Shown one piece after another: positions 1 to 7,835 of a stretch of 64,000 nucleotides of DNA. The stretch is from Streptomyces sp. NBC_01296 (GTDB taxonomy: Bacteria; Actinomycetota; Actinomycetes; Streptomycetales; Streptomycetaceae), in assembly GCF_035984415.1 (NCBI RefSeq), contig NZ_CP130721.1, forward strand, positions 62,001 through 126,000. The letters run 5' to 3'. A program made the position numbers and the translations under genes. Each line of letters opens with the position of its first letter. Positions within the stretch are counted from its first letter, which is position 1. The notes beneath the pieces are model-generated. The model had not been told where the DNA came from. It searched no databases and saw nothing but the letters and a program-made list of their open reading frames with translations.

Positions 1-443
1 TGCTGCGGGAGCAGCTCGCCGGGATCCTGTGCTGCGACCCCTGGGACATCGACACCACCGCCGCGTTCAACGTGCTCGGTGTGGACTCGATCGTGGGCGC
101 GGAGTTCATCGCCGTCGTCAACCGCACCTTCGGTCTCCAGGAGCGGTCGGTGCTGCTCTACGAGCACCCCAACCTCGCAGCCATGGCCGCATACATCGCG
201 GCCCGCACCGGCGCGGCCGCGCAGGACCTCGCCCCTGCCCCGGCGGCCCCCAGGAGCTCTGCCCAGGCGCCGGAGCCGGCGTTCCGCCCGGCGGCCACCG
301 GGCCGGCGTCCGCCGCTCCCGCCGCCGCTGGCCCTGCCGCACGGCCGCTGCCGGGCGGCGATCTCGACGTCCTGCTGGACGCGATCCGCGACGACCGGCT
401 CACCGTGGACGAGGCACTCCTGCTGCTCGCCCGCCGCGGCTGA
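1..443 (+). CDS. C-terminal end of a modular PKS: carrier domain plus docking segment (partial)
   Basis: The reading frame is open from the left edge and ends with TGA at 441-443, so only the last 146 or so residues are present. The first part is an acyl carrier domain: the phosphopantetheine serine lies in GVDSIVGAEF, followed by helix III text ending YEHPNLAAMAAYI. An Ala/Pro-rich linker follows, then a short C-terminal helix pair of the type LLDAIRDDRLTVDEALLLL. That ending resembles the N-terminus of the next protein (VLTRFKNGHLDRAQVAALL); such short Leu-rich helical segments are common docking elements in trans-AT type assembly lines. I infer that this PKS hands its chain to, or assembles with, the KS-like protein downstream. 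The rest of the PKS lies outside the window, so its extender use is unknown. Confidence 0.85.
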   Translation, partial: LREQLAGILCCDPWDIDTTAAFNVLGVDSIVGAEFIAVVNRTFGLQERSVLLYEHPNLAAMAAYIAARTGAAAQDLAPAPAAPRSSAQAPEPAFRPAATGPASAAPAAAGPAARPLPGGDLDVLLDAIRDDRLTVDEALLLLARRG

Positions 444-451
444 AGGAGCTC

Positions 452-646
452 CACCCCCAGGGGATGTCCGGCGGACCAGGGCCCGGCCCGGCTCGTCCGG
501 CACCGCGCCGTGCCGCGTCGTCGTCGCTCGCCGACGTTCCCCGGCCACCGCCGGGAGGCGCCCCGCCGCGTCGCCTCCTCCTCCGCCTCGCCGTCCACGG
601 CACCAGACGATCCGGCCCATCCGACCCCGACCCGCCGGACACCCCC
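452..646. repeat. Diverged copy of a palindromic intergenic repeat
   Basis: This stretch resembles the adjacent element at 651-838 over its whole length: both share GTGCCGCG, a CCGGGAGG/CTGGGAGG block, a run of CCTCCTC, CCACGGCACC and an ending GGACACCCCCT/AGACACCCCCT. It is more degraded than its neighbour and its end repeats are imperfect. No gene is visible; the open frames through here are compositional. Confidence 0.5.
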
Positions 647-650
647 TGGG

Positions 651-838
651 GGGGGTGTCTTGTGGATCAGACCGGGCGGGCGGCGTCCGGTGCCGCGCCT
701 CGCCGCGTTCTCGTCGGTCGCCAATGTCCCCCAGCTACCGCTGGGAGGTACCCCCACCGCATTGGCTCCCTCCTCGGCCTTGCGATCCACGGCACCGGAC
801 GCCGCTCCCTGATCCGGCCTGATCCACAAGACACCCCC
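651..838. repeat. MITE-like palindromic repeat with 20-bp perfect terminal inverted repeats
   Basis: The ends are perfect 20-bp inverted repeats: GGGGGTGTCTTGTGGATCAG at 651-670 and its reverse complement at 819-838. Internal arms also pair (GCGTCCGGTGCCG near 683-695 with GGCACCGGACGCC near 791-803), and the centre holds CCCCCAGCTACCGCTGGGAGG. No protein is encoded. From memory, similar palindromic intergenic elements are widespread in Streptomyces genomes. It sits between the PKS end and the KS-like gene and could act as a terminator or insulator, but its origin looks like a small non-autonomous repeat. Confidence 0.65.
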
Positions 839-856
839 TAGAAGGAGCACGTCCAG

Positions 857-2779
857 ATGGACGAGAAGGAAGTCCTGACCCGGTTCAAGAACGGCCATCT
901 GGACCGGGCCCAGGTGGCCGCTCTGCTGTCCGGCGCCGCCGGCGGTGCCACCGGTTCGGGACCCGTGGTCTTCACACTGCCGGACGCCTGGCCGGAGCAG
1001 GACGCCGAAGAGCCCTCCCCGGCCGCAGCGCACCCGGCTCCCGGCCGCAGCGCGGATTCCGCGCCCGCAGAGCCCCTCGCGCCCGCGGGGCCGGGCGCCG
1101 GGCCGATCGCGGTCGTCGGGATGGCCGGCCGCTACCCGGGCGCCCCCGACCTCGCCTCCTTCTGGCGGAACGCGCGCGGCGGGCACGACAGCGCCTCCGA
1201 GCCGCCGGTCGGCCGGCCCGGCGACGAGCGGGGCCACTACCTGGAGCGCGTGCAGGACTTCGACCCGGAGTTCTTCGGGATCGACGCGCACGAGGCCGCC
1301 CTGATCGACCCCCAGGAGCGGCTGTTCCTGGAGACCGCGTGGGAGGCCCTCGAGGACGCCGGCTGCACCGGCGGCCGCCTGGACGCCCTGACCGCGCGCG
1401 ACGGGACGCCGCGCAGCGTCGGGGTGTTCACCGGCGCCGGCAGCGGTGACTACCTGCTGCTCGCGGCCCGGACGTGGACGCCCGAGCGGCCCCGCCCGAT
1501 GCCCGCGGGCGGCCAGTGGAGCCTGCCCAACCGGCTTTCCGCCCTGCTCGGCCTGACCGGCCCCAGCCAGTCGGTCGACACCGCCGAGTCCTCCGTGCTC
1601 GTCGCCCTCCATCTCGCCGTCGCCGCCCTGCACCGCGGGGAATGTGCCGCCGCGCTCGTCGGCGGGGTCCGGCTGCTGCTGCACCCGTCCAGCCGGCTCC
1701 CCGGCGCGGGCGAAGGCGTCGGCGCGCTGCTGCTCAAGCCCCTGGAGCGGGCCCTGGCCGACGGGGACAGTGTCCACTGTGTGGTCCGCGGCAGCGCGGT
1801 CGGCCACACCGCCCCCGACCCTTCGGCAGCCGGCCCCGGCCGCAGGTCCCGGGCCGCCGACGCGCGCAAGGGAGCCGCCGCGCGCGCCGCCGCGGCCCTG
1901 CGCGCGTCCTGCGCCGATCGCGGTACGCAGCCCGCGGCCCCGGCGGACGCCCCCGCGCAGCGGGTGCTGCGCGAAGCCCTGCGCGCGGCCGCGGTGGATG
2001 CTTCGGCCGTTGCGGTCCGCGAGGACGCCGGATCCGTACGCGCCCTCGTCGGCGACGCGGGCCCCGCGACCGGGGCCGCCGCCCTGACCCGGGCCGTGCT
2101 CCAGCTGCGCCACCGGATCCTGGTACCCGGCCCCGGGCGAGGCGAGGCAGAGGCATGGGGCAGCGGGGAGGCCGGGGAGAGCGCGCCCCGCCGGATCTGT
2201 GTCGGTGTGCGGGGCGCCGGCGGCGCGGACGCGCAGGTGGTCCTGGAGGAGTACGTACCCGCCCCGGCCGCCGGATCGGCGGCGGACCGGGCTCCCGCGG
2301 CCGACGAGCTGTTCGTGCTGTCCGCCCCCACGCCCGCCCATCTGGCCGCCACCGCACGGCGGTTCGCCGAGCTGCTCGGCGGACCGGGCCCGCTGCCCCC
2401 GCTCGGGGCGCTCGCCCGCGCCCTGCGCACCGGCCGGGCCGCCATGGACTGCCGGTTCGCGGCCGTCGTCGCCGACACCGGCGAACTGGTGCGGGTCCTT
2501 GAGCGGTTCGTACGGGAGGGTGCTCCCTGCGCCGATCTGCGGGACGGCGGCGCCGACCCGCTGGGGCTGGGCGGCGTAGCGGAGACGGACGGGTACCTTG
2601 CCGCGCTCTGGCAGGCCGGGCACCTGCACCAGCTCCGCGGCCTGTGGCTGGCCGGGCTCGACGTCGACTGGACCGCGCTCGAACCGGCCCACGGGGAAGC
2701 CACCGTGGCCGTACCGCTGCCCGCATCCGCGTTCCTGCGCATACCGCTGTGGCTGGGCGGCGAGGAGGGTTCGGCATGA
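857..2779 (+). CDS. Ketosynthase-like protein without catalytic residues (KS0 type)
   Basis: A 640-residue protein with RBS AAGGAG ahead of its ATG. Residues 1-25 form a docking-like helix pair; residues about 76-240 are clearly ketosynthase (IAVVGMAGRYPGAP, IDPQERLFLETAWEALEDAG). The active-site cysteine motif, normally DTACSSSL, reads VDTAESSVL, so Cys is replaced by Glu. The two histidine motifs (HGTGT and the NIGH region) cannot be found and that part is shortened. After residue about 460 comes a KS-to-AT type linker with ARALRTGRAAMDCRF, which resembles the linker characteristic of trans-AT KS domains, and it ends in a PLPASAFLRIPLW segment. It cannot condense. A structural, gatekeeping or carrier-docking role is inferred. 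The stop overlaps the PPTase start (ATGA), so the two are co-translated. Confidence 0.8.
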   Translation: MDEKEVLTRFKNGHLDRAQVAALLSGAAGGATGSGPVVFTLPDAWPEQDAEEPSPAAAHPAPGRSADSAPAEPLAPAGPGAGPIAVVGMAGRYPGAPDLASFWRNARGGHDSASEPPVGRPGDERGHYLERVQDFDPEFFGIDAHEAALIDPQERLFLETAWEALEDAGCTGGRLDALTARDGTPRSVGVFTGAGSGDYLLLAARTWTPERPRPMPAGGQWSLPNRLSALLGLTGPSQSVDTAESSVLVALHLAVAALHRGECAAALVGGVRLLLHPSSRLPGAGEGVGALLLKPLERALADGDSVHCVVRGSAVGHTAPDPSAAGPGRRSRAADARKGAAARAAAALRASCADRGTQPAAPADAPAQRVLREALRAAAVDASAVAVREDAGSVRALVGDAGPATGAAALTRAVLQLRHRILVPGPGRGEAEAWGSGEAGESAPRRICVGVRGAGGADAQVVLEEYVPAPAAGSAADRAPAADELFVLSAPTPAHLAATARRFAELLGGPGPLPPLGALARALRTGRAAMDCRFAAVVADTGELVRVLERFVREGAPCADLRDGGADPLGLGGVAETDGYLAALWQAGHLHQLRGLWLAGLDVDWTALEPAHGEATVAVPLPASAFLRIPLWLGGEEGSA

Positions 2780-3597
2780 CCACGCTGTCCTTCGACCCGG
2801 CGGGGCAGGGGGAGAACGAGCCGGCCCCGGTCAACCTGTGGTTCTGCCCCAACGAGGACCTCGCGCCCGGGATCGCCGCCACCCTGGCCTCGCACTGGCT
2901 CGACGAGAACGAGCAGCAGGTGGCCGGCCGCTTCCTCTTCGAACGCGACCGCCGCCAGTACCTCGTCGCCCACGCCCTGGTGCGCCGGGTGCTGGCTCTG
3001 GAGACCGGCATCCCCGAGGCCGAGGCGATCATCTGGCGCTCCTCGCGCGGGCGGCCGTTCCTCCAGACGCCCGCCGGAGGCCTGCCGCGCGGCGCCGACA
3101 CGCTGGACTTCAACCTCTCGCACGCCAACGCCTACAACCTGCTGGGCGTCTCCCGGGGCCTGCGCATCGGAGTCGACGTCGAGCGGCTCGACCGCGGTGA
3201 GCGCGGTCTGGAGAGCATCATCGCGACGTTCTCCCGCGAGGAGCAGGAGTGGATCGCCCGCGCCGCCCCCGGGCGGCCGCGCGACCGGCGCGTCCTGCGC
3301 CTGTGGACGCTGAAGGAGGCGTACTCCAAGGCCCGCGGGCTGGGACTCGGCCTGCCCTTCGACTCCTTCGTGTTCACCCTGGCCGAGGACCGGGGCGTGC
3401 TGTCCTTCCGGCCGCCCGCCGAGGACGCGGCGGCGCGCTGGCGGTTCCTGGAGGTCGAGCCGGTGCCCGACGTGCTGGCGGCGGTGGCGGTCGAGGTCGA
3501 CGACACCCGGCCGCCGGCCGTCCATCTGCACCACGGATTTCCGTGGGGGCGCGCCGCGCCCCGCCGCCTGGTCCTGCCGGAACCCGCCGGGGTCTGA
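2776..3597 (+). CDS. Sfp-type 4'-phosphopantetheinyl transferase (first of two)
   Basis: A 273-residue protein that would transfer phosphopantetheine from CoA to the serine of carrier domains. Typical Sfp-family motifs are present: a FNLSHANAYNLLGVS block, the Mg-binding GVDVERLD and WTLKEAYSKARGLGL. Its ATG overlaps the stop of the KS-like gene. Two distinct PPTases lie in this window (the other at 17241); the many different carrier proteins (type II ACPs, a methoxymalonyl ACP, PKS and PCP domains) give a plausible reason. Which PPTase serves which carriers cannot be read from the sequence. Confidence 0.93.
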   Translation: MTTLSFDPAGQGENEPAPVNLWFCPNEDLAPGIAATLASHWLDENEQQVAGRFLFERDRRQYLVAHALVRRVLALETGIPEAEAIIWRSSRGRPFLQTPAGGLPRGADTLDFNLSHANAYNLLGVSRGLRIGVDVERLDRGERGLESIIATFSREEQEWIARAAPGRPRDRRVLRLWTLKEAYSKARGLGLGLPFDSFVFTLAEDRGVLSFRPPAEDAAARWRFLEVEPVPDVLAAVAVEVDDTRPPAVHLHHGFPWGRAAPRRLVLPEPAGV

Positions 3598-3646
3598 AGG
3601 ACCCGCGGCCCGCGTGACGCATCGGGGGCGGCGGAAATGGTTTCCT

Positions 3647-3746
3647 TGGAAATCCGCTCGACATTCGATCGAGACGGGTGGAGGGAAATGAACCGGAGTC
3701 CGGAATCCGACGGGATATCAACGGGAAATCAAGGGAGAATCGAGCG
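3647..3746 (+). promoter_or_regulatory. Two arrays of 11-bp-spaced heptamers, candidate SARP operator
   Basis: In the 208-bp gap before the MBL gene there are heptamers TGGAAAT (3647), TCGACAT (3658) and TCGAGAC (3669), each 11 bp apart, and a second run CCGACGG (3707), TCAACGG (3718), TCAAGGG (3729) and TCGAGCG (3740), again exactly 11 bp apart. SARP regulators such as DnrI and ActII-ORF4 bind TCGAG-like direct repeats with this spacing. Unlike other arrays in this window, no clear -10 hexamer lies 8 nt downstream of either run. Confidence 0.5.
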
Positions 3747-3805
3747 GGGCGGTGGCGCGGAGACCGAGAATTCCTATTCCGGATCTTCGTAGAAAGAGGT
3801 GGCCC

Positions 3806-4711
3806 GTGGACGCCAAGAGCGCCGTCATCGAGGTGGCCGAGGGCGTCCACGCGTACGTGCAGCCCGAGGGCGGCTGGTGCCTGAACAACGCCGGCATCCT
3901 CACCGACGGCGGCCACAGCGCGCTCGTCGACACCGCCGCCACCGAGAGCCGGGCCCGGCAGCTGCGCCGGGCCGCGCTGCGCCTGGCCCCGCGGCCGCCG
4001 CGCGCCGTGGTCAACACGCACTTCCACGGCGACCACACCTACGGCAACTTCGTCTTCCCCGAGGCCCTGACCATCGGCCACGAGCGGACCCGGGCCATGG
4101 TCCAGGCGGCAGGGCTGCACATGGCCGGGCTGTGGCCGGACGTCTGCTGGGGCGACATCGAGATCACCCCGCCCGAACTGACCTTCCGGGACCGCACGAC
4201 GCTCCACGTGGGCGGTATCCGGGCCGAGCTCGTGCACATCGGCCCGGCGGCCCACACCACCGACGACACGATCGTCTGGCTGCCCGACCAGCGCGTGCTG
4301 TTCACCGGCGACCTCGTGATGAACGGGGTCACGCCGTTCTGCGTCATGGGCTCCGTGGCGGGCTCGCTGCGCGCGCTGGACCGGCTGCGCGCACTGGGCG
4401 CCACCACGGTCGTCCCCGGCCACGGCCCGGTCGGCGGTCCGGAGCTCCTCGACGCCAGCGAGGCCTACCTGCGCTGGATCCAGCGCCTGGCCCAGGAGGG
4501 CGCCGCGGCCGGCGCGACCCCGCTCGAGCTGGCCCGCGCCACCGACCTCGGCCCCTACGCCGACCTGCTGGACACCGAGCGCCTGCTGCCCAACCTCCAC
4601 CGCGGATACGCCGAGGAACAAGGCCTGCCCGAGGGATCGCCGCTGGACGTCGGAGCCCTCTTCCAGGAAATGACCGCGTACCACGGCCGCCCCTCGGAGT
4701 GCCTCGCCTGA
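3806..4711 (+). CDS. Metallo-beta-lactamase-fold polyketide cyclase/thioesterase, ActIV-like
   Basis: A 301-residue MBL-fold hydrolase started at GTG 3806 behind AAAGAGG. Zinc ligands are intact: NTHFHGDHTYGN (HxHxDH), GPAAHTTDD, FTGDLV and VPGHGPV. In aromatic polyketide pathways a protein of this fold (ActIV in actinorhodin) closes a ring and releases the chain from the ACP; that role is inferred by context with the type II PKS genes. A deleted, frameshifted relative of this gene lies at 41459-41620 beside the minimal PKS, with the same N-terminal pattern (CLNNAG followed by a T-rich Gly segment). The upstream region carries candidate SARP repeats. A perfect hairpin terminator follows. Confidence 0.85.
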   Translation: MDAKSAVIEVAEGVHAYVQPEGGWCLNNAGILTDGGHSALVDTAATESRARQLRRAALRLAPRPPRAVVNTHFHGDHTYGNFVFPEALTIGHERTRAMVQAAGLHMAGLWPDVCWGDIEITPPELTFRDRTTLHVGGIRAELVHIGPAAHTTDDTIVWLPDQRVLFTGDLVMNGVTPFCVMGSVAGSLRALDRLRALGATTVVPGHGPVGGPELLDASEAYLRWIQRLAQEGAAAGATPLELARATDLGPYADLLDTERLLPNLHRGYAEEQGLPEGSPLDVGALFQEMTAYHGRPSECLA

Positions 4712-4715
4712 GCCG

Positions 4716-4763
4716 ACGCGAAGACCCCCTGCCGCAGAAGCAGCTGGCAGGGGGTCTTCGCGT
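4716..4763. terminator. Strong hairpin terminator between convergent genes
   Basis: An 18-bp perfect stem (4716-4733 with 4746-4763; core GAAGACCCCCTGCC) and a 12-nt loop sit just after the MBL stop. The SARP gene converges from the other side, so it can serve both strands. The 14-mer GTCTTCGCGTACGG recurs about 29 bp later. Confidence 0.85.
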
Positions 4764-4808
4764 ACGGGTCCTCGTGCACCGGTCTTCGCGTACGGACGCC
4801 CGTGAGGG

Positions 4809-5897
4809 TCAGACGAGCTGCCCGCCCGGCACCGGCACGGCGGCCAGCAGGTTGAAACGCCGGATCAGCTCCTCCTGCTCCCGGCTGAGCGACTCGATCC
4901 GGTCGCCGAGCCGGGCGATCTCACGGCCGAGTTCGAGCAGTGCCGCATGAGGGTCCGGCGAGGCGGCCGGGGCGAGCGGGGCCAGCGGGACAGACGGGGC
5001 CAGCAGGACAGACGGGGCCAGCAGGACAGACGGGGCCGGCGGGACGGGCAGTGCGGGCCGGGGGACCGCGAGGGACGGCGCGTGGTGCAGGATCGCCTCC
5101 ATCCGCTCGCGCAGGGCCGGGCCGGGCTCGACGCCGAGCTCGTCCGCCAGCCGCCGGCGGGCCCGCTCGTAGACGCCCAGCGCCTCCGTCTGCCGGCCGC
5201 ACCGGTACAGGGCCAGCATCTGGAGGTCGTAGAGCCGCTCGCGCATGGGGTGGCTGGCCGTCAGCCGCTCCAGGTCCCGGGTGATCTCGGCGTGCCGCCC
5301 GCTGCGCAGATTCGCGTCGTGCAGCGTTTCCAGCGTGGTCAGCCGAAGCTCCTCCAGCCGGTCCGCCTCCACCGTGCAGATGGGTCCCTGCGTACTGCCC
5401 TCGAGCGCCGGGCCGCGCCACAGGGCGAGGGCCCCGCGCAGCAGTTCGGCCGCGTGCACGGGGTCGGAGCCGAGCGCCGACCGGCCCTCGGCGGACAGCC
5501 GGTGGAAGCGCTGGGCGTCGGTGGTGGCCCGGCCCGGCCGCAGCAGGTAGCCCATCGAGCGGGTGGCGATCCACTCGTGGCCGCCCGTGTCCGGGGCCCC
5601 GCCCTGCAGCAGCCGGCGCAGCCGGGCCACATGGGCCTGCAGCGCGTTGGCCGCGCTCACGGGCGGCCGGTCGCCCCACAGCTCGTGGATGAGCCGCTCC
5701 GCGGACAGCACGATGCCTGCCCGGACCACCAGGGCGCCGAGCAGTGCCCGCTGCTTGGCGCCGGAGGGCACGATGTGCGCGCCCGTACGCCGGTCGAACA
5801 CCTCCACCGGGCCCAGGATGCGGAAGTCCACCCCGGTGTCGCCGTCCGTGCTTCGGGCGCGGCGTGCGCCGAATGCGTCGTGTGCGCCGAAATCCAT
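4809..5897 (-). CDS. SARP-family transcriptional activator (long form)
   Basis: A 362-residue Streptomyces antibiotic regulatory protein. The winged-helix DNA-binding domain starts at about residue 24 (FRILGPVEVFDRRTG) and is followed by the bacterial transcriptional activation domain rich in helices (ALALWRGPAL, MRERLYDLQMLALYRCGRQ, ELGVEPGPALRE). The ATG at 5897 is chosen because GGGAGGAG lies just upstream; an internal GTG at 5831 would give the classic SARP N-terminus but has no ribosome site. The C-terminus carries a Pro/Ala/Leu linker made by an 18-bp DNA tandem repeat, then a helix (LGREIARLGDRIESLSREQEELIRRF) that could be a short coiled coil. It is transcribed divergently from the second SARP gene. 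Confidence 0.92.
   Translation of the reverse strand: MDFGAHDAFGARRARSTDGDTGVDFRILGPVEVFDRRTGAHIVPSGAKQRALLGALVVRAGIVLSAERLIHELWGDRPPVSAANALQAHVARLRRLLQGGAPDTGGHEWIATRSMGYLLRPGRATTDAQRFHRLSAEGRSALGSDPVHAAELLRGALALWRGPALEGSTQGPICTVEADRLEELRLTTLETLHDANLRSGRHAEITRDLERLTASHPMRERLYDLQMLALYRCGRQTEALGVYERARRRLADELGVEPGPALRERMEAILHHAPSLAVPRPALPVPPAPSVLLAPSVLLAPSVPLAPLAPAASPDPHAALLELGREIARLGDRIESLSREQEELIRRFNLLAAVPVPGGQLV
4978..5048. repeat. 18-bp tandem repeat inside the SARP gene
   Basis: About four copies of an 18-bp unit (GGGGCCAGCAGGACAGAC and variants, starting at 4978, 4996, 5014 and 5032) encode repeated Ala-Pro-Ser-Val-Leu-Leu units in the linker of the SARP. The repeat keeps the frame, so its length can vary by slippage without breaking the gene. 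Confidence 0.85.
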
Positions 5898-6039
5898 GGT
5901 GTCTCCTCCCGGCGATCCGGTGGGACCTGGGGAAAGGCACGAAGACCGGCGGGCGAAAGAACAATGTGCCGGTTTTAATCCCCTGAGCGGAATCTACCAC
6001 CTTGTATTCAGCCTGCAACCATGTGGGACGGAGGGTCGC

Positions 6040-6057
6040 TCGACCCTTGCTCAAGAA
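6040..6057 (+). promoter_or_regulatory. Heptamer pair upstream of second SARP gene
   Basis: TCGACCC (6040) and TCAAGAA (6051) are 11 bp apart in the 246-bp divergent region between the two SARP genes, suggesting control of one SARP by the other or autoregulation. The hexamer 8 nt downstream is CACCGC, a weak -10. A further pair, TCGATGG (6111) and TCGACGA (6122), lies close to the ribosome site. Confidence 0.35.
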
Positions 6058-6143
6058 TTCGGGGACACCGCCCTAGACCCCGCTACCGTGCCGGAGTCGA
6101 AGGCTGAAAATCGATGGGAACTCGACGAAATGCGGAGGAAACC

Positions 6144-6965
6144 GTGAAGATTCAGGTTCTGGGTCCGTTGAGTGCCGAAGTCAACGGGGGCTCGATTGTT
6201 CCGACGGCCGGCAAGCCGCGCCAGATACTGGCGTTGCTCGCGCTCTACCCGGGGCGGGTGATGCCCGTACCGACCCTGATGGAGGAAGTCTGGGGCACCG
6301 ACCTGCCGCAGAGCGCGCTCACCACCTTGCAGACCTACATACTGCAGTTGCGCAGAAGGCTCGGTACGGCCATGGGACCGGGCGACCCGGGAGGGGCCAA
6401 GGAGGTCCTGGCCACGCGGCACGGCGGCTATCTGCTCCAGATCCCCCCGGAGAGCGTGGACGTCCACGAATACGACCGGCTCGTCGCCGGCGGGCAGAGC
6501 GCGTTCGAGGACGGCGACGACGAACGGGCGGCCTCCAAGCTGGCCCAGGCGCTCGCGCTCTGGCAGGGCCCGGCGCTCGTCGACGTGCGCGTGGGACCGA
6601 TCCTTGAGATCGAGACCATGCGGCTGGAGGAGAGCCGGCTGGTGACCGTCGAACGGCGCATCGACGTGGACCTGCGCCTGGGGCGGCACACCGAGGTCCT
6701 CGCCGAGCTCACCGAACTGATCGCCCGGCACCCGCAGCACGAGGGGCTGCACTCGCAGGCGATGGTGGCGCTGTACCGCAGCGGCCGCCAGGCCACCGCG
6801 CTCGACGTCTACCGACGGCTGCGGATGCGCCTCATCGAGGACCTCGGTGTCGAACCCTCGCCGCAGCTCCAGCGCCTCCACCAGGCGATGCTGACGGTCG
6901 ATCCGGCACTGGACGTGGTGGCGGGCCCGCGACGGGGCTCTACGTTCGATCTCTACGCGGCCTGA
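6144..6965 (+). CDS. SARP-family transcriptional activator (short, ActII-ORF4-like)
   Basis: A 273-residue SARP, the usual length for pathway-specific activators. GTG 6144 is preferred over the upstream ATG at 6114 because GGAGGAA sits 5 nt before it and the product then begins VKIQVLGPLSAEVNG, the standard SARP start. The winged-helix region (residues about 1-95, including PRQILALLALYPG and TTLQTYILQLRRRLG) and the activation domain (ALALWQGPALVDV, LHSQAMVALYRSGRQ, LIEDLGVEPSPQLQ) are complete. It is the best candidate to bind the 11-bp-spaced heptamer arrays found upstream of many genes here. Confidence 0.93.
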   Translation: MKIQVLGPLSAEVNGGSIVPTAGKPRQILALLALYPGRVMPVPTLMEEVWGTDLPQSALTTLQTYILQLRRRLGTAMGPGDPGGAKEVLATRHGGYLLQIPPESVDVHEYDRLVAGGQSAFEDGDDERAASKLAQALALWQGPALVDVRVGPILEIETMRLEESRLVTVERRIDVDLRLGRHTEVLAELTELIARHPQHEGLHSQAMVALYRSGRQATALDVYRRLRMRLIEDLGVEPSPQLQRLHQAMLTVDPALDVVAGPRRGSTFDLYAA

Positions 6966-7038
6966 GATGCCGTGCGACCTCGCGGACCGTGGCCGTTGGC
7001 CACGGTCCGCGGCGGCATGACCGGGATCCCGGGCGCGC

Positions 7039-7070
7039 TCGAGCGCTCCTCGAGCGGGGGTGGTCAGGGT
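7039..7070 (+). promoter_or_regulatory. SARP-type promoter of the thioesterase-KS operon
   Basis: Two identical TCGAGCG heptamers (7039 and 7050) are 11 bp apart, followed after 8 nt by CAGGGT at 7065-7070 as the likely -10. The same hexamer at the same spacing occurs at 9793. Transcription would start about 25-30 bp before the ATG at 7104. Confidence 0.65.
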
Positions 7071-7103
7071 GGGGTGGTTACGAAGGGCGAGGAAGGACAG
7101 GGC

Positions 7104-7835
7104 ATGGCACGGGAACAGGGCGTGCGGCTGGTGTGCTTCGCGCATGCCGGAGCCGGTACCTCGGCCTTCCACCGCTGGAATGAACTGCTGGGCCCGGGAG
7201 TCACCCCTGATCCCCACCTGCTGCCAGGCCGTGACGGACGGCGCCGTGAGGCCCGCCTGACCACCCGCGAGGCACTGCTGGAGGACCTGGCCGGGCTGAT
7301 CGGCGAGCAGCCGGACACCCCGTACGTCCTGTACGGGCACAGTCTCGGCGCGCTGGTCGCCTACACGCTCACCTGCGCGCTGCACGCGAAGGGACTGCCG
7401 CTGCCCGCGCTGCTGGCCGTCGGCGGCTGCCCGCCGCCCGACGCACCCGGAGGGCTGGCCTCCGTGGCAGACGCCCCCGACGGCGAACTCCTGCGCATCC
7501 TGGAGAGTTTCGACGCGGTGCCGCCCGGCACAGACCCCAGCGTGTTCCACCGCTTCGTCTTCCCCGTGCTGCGCGACGACCTGCGCCTGGCCGCCGGGCT
7601 GCGGGCCGCCGCCCTGGATCCGTCCACCGGCGGGCCGGTGCCCGTACCCCTGCTGGCCGTCTCCGGCAGCGAGGACCCGGTCGGGCCCGCCGCCCTGCTC
7701 GAGGGCTGGCGCGACTGGACCACCGAGCGGTTCGCATCGCGCACCGTGCCCGGCGGACACTTCTTCGTACGCGGCGGCGAACTGCCGCAGCTGCTCGGGC
7801 GGGCCTGCCGGATCGTGGGGCGGGCCGGCCGGTGA
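7104..7835 (+). CDS. Type II thioesterase
   Basis: A 243-residue alpha/beta hydrolase of the type II thioesterase family (RLVCFAHAGAGTSAFHRW, nucleophile in LYGHSLGALVAY, Asp in GSEDPVG, His in VPGGHFF). ATG 7104 follows GGAAGGAC. Such enzymes remove wrong or stalled acyl groups from carrier proteins. It is translationally coupled to the KS gene (GTGA overlap) and sits behind a SARP-type promoter. Two further type II thioesterases lie at 13324 and 36430; this one is the most divergent, with a shorter N-terminus. Confidence 0.88.
   Translation: MAREQGVRLVCFAHAGAGTSAFHRWNELLGPGVTPDPHLLPGRDGRRREARLTTREALLEDLAGLIGEQPDTPYVLYGHSLGALVAYTLTCALHAKGLPLPALLAVGGCPPPDAPGGLASVADAPDGELLRILESFDAVPPGTDPSVFHRFVFPVLRDDLRLAAGLRAAALDPSTGGPVPVPLLAVSGSEDPVGPAALLEGWRDWTTERFASRTVPGGHFFVRGGELPQLLGRACRIVGRAGR

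Noticed and set aside
4978..5048. CRISPR-like array
   Set aside because: The repeats are contiguous 18-bp units inside a coding region without spacers.
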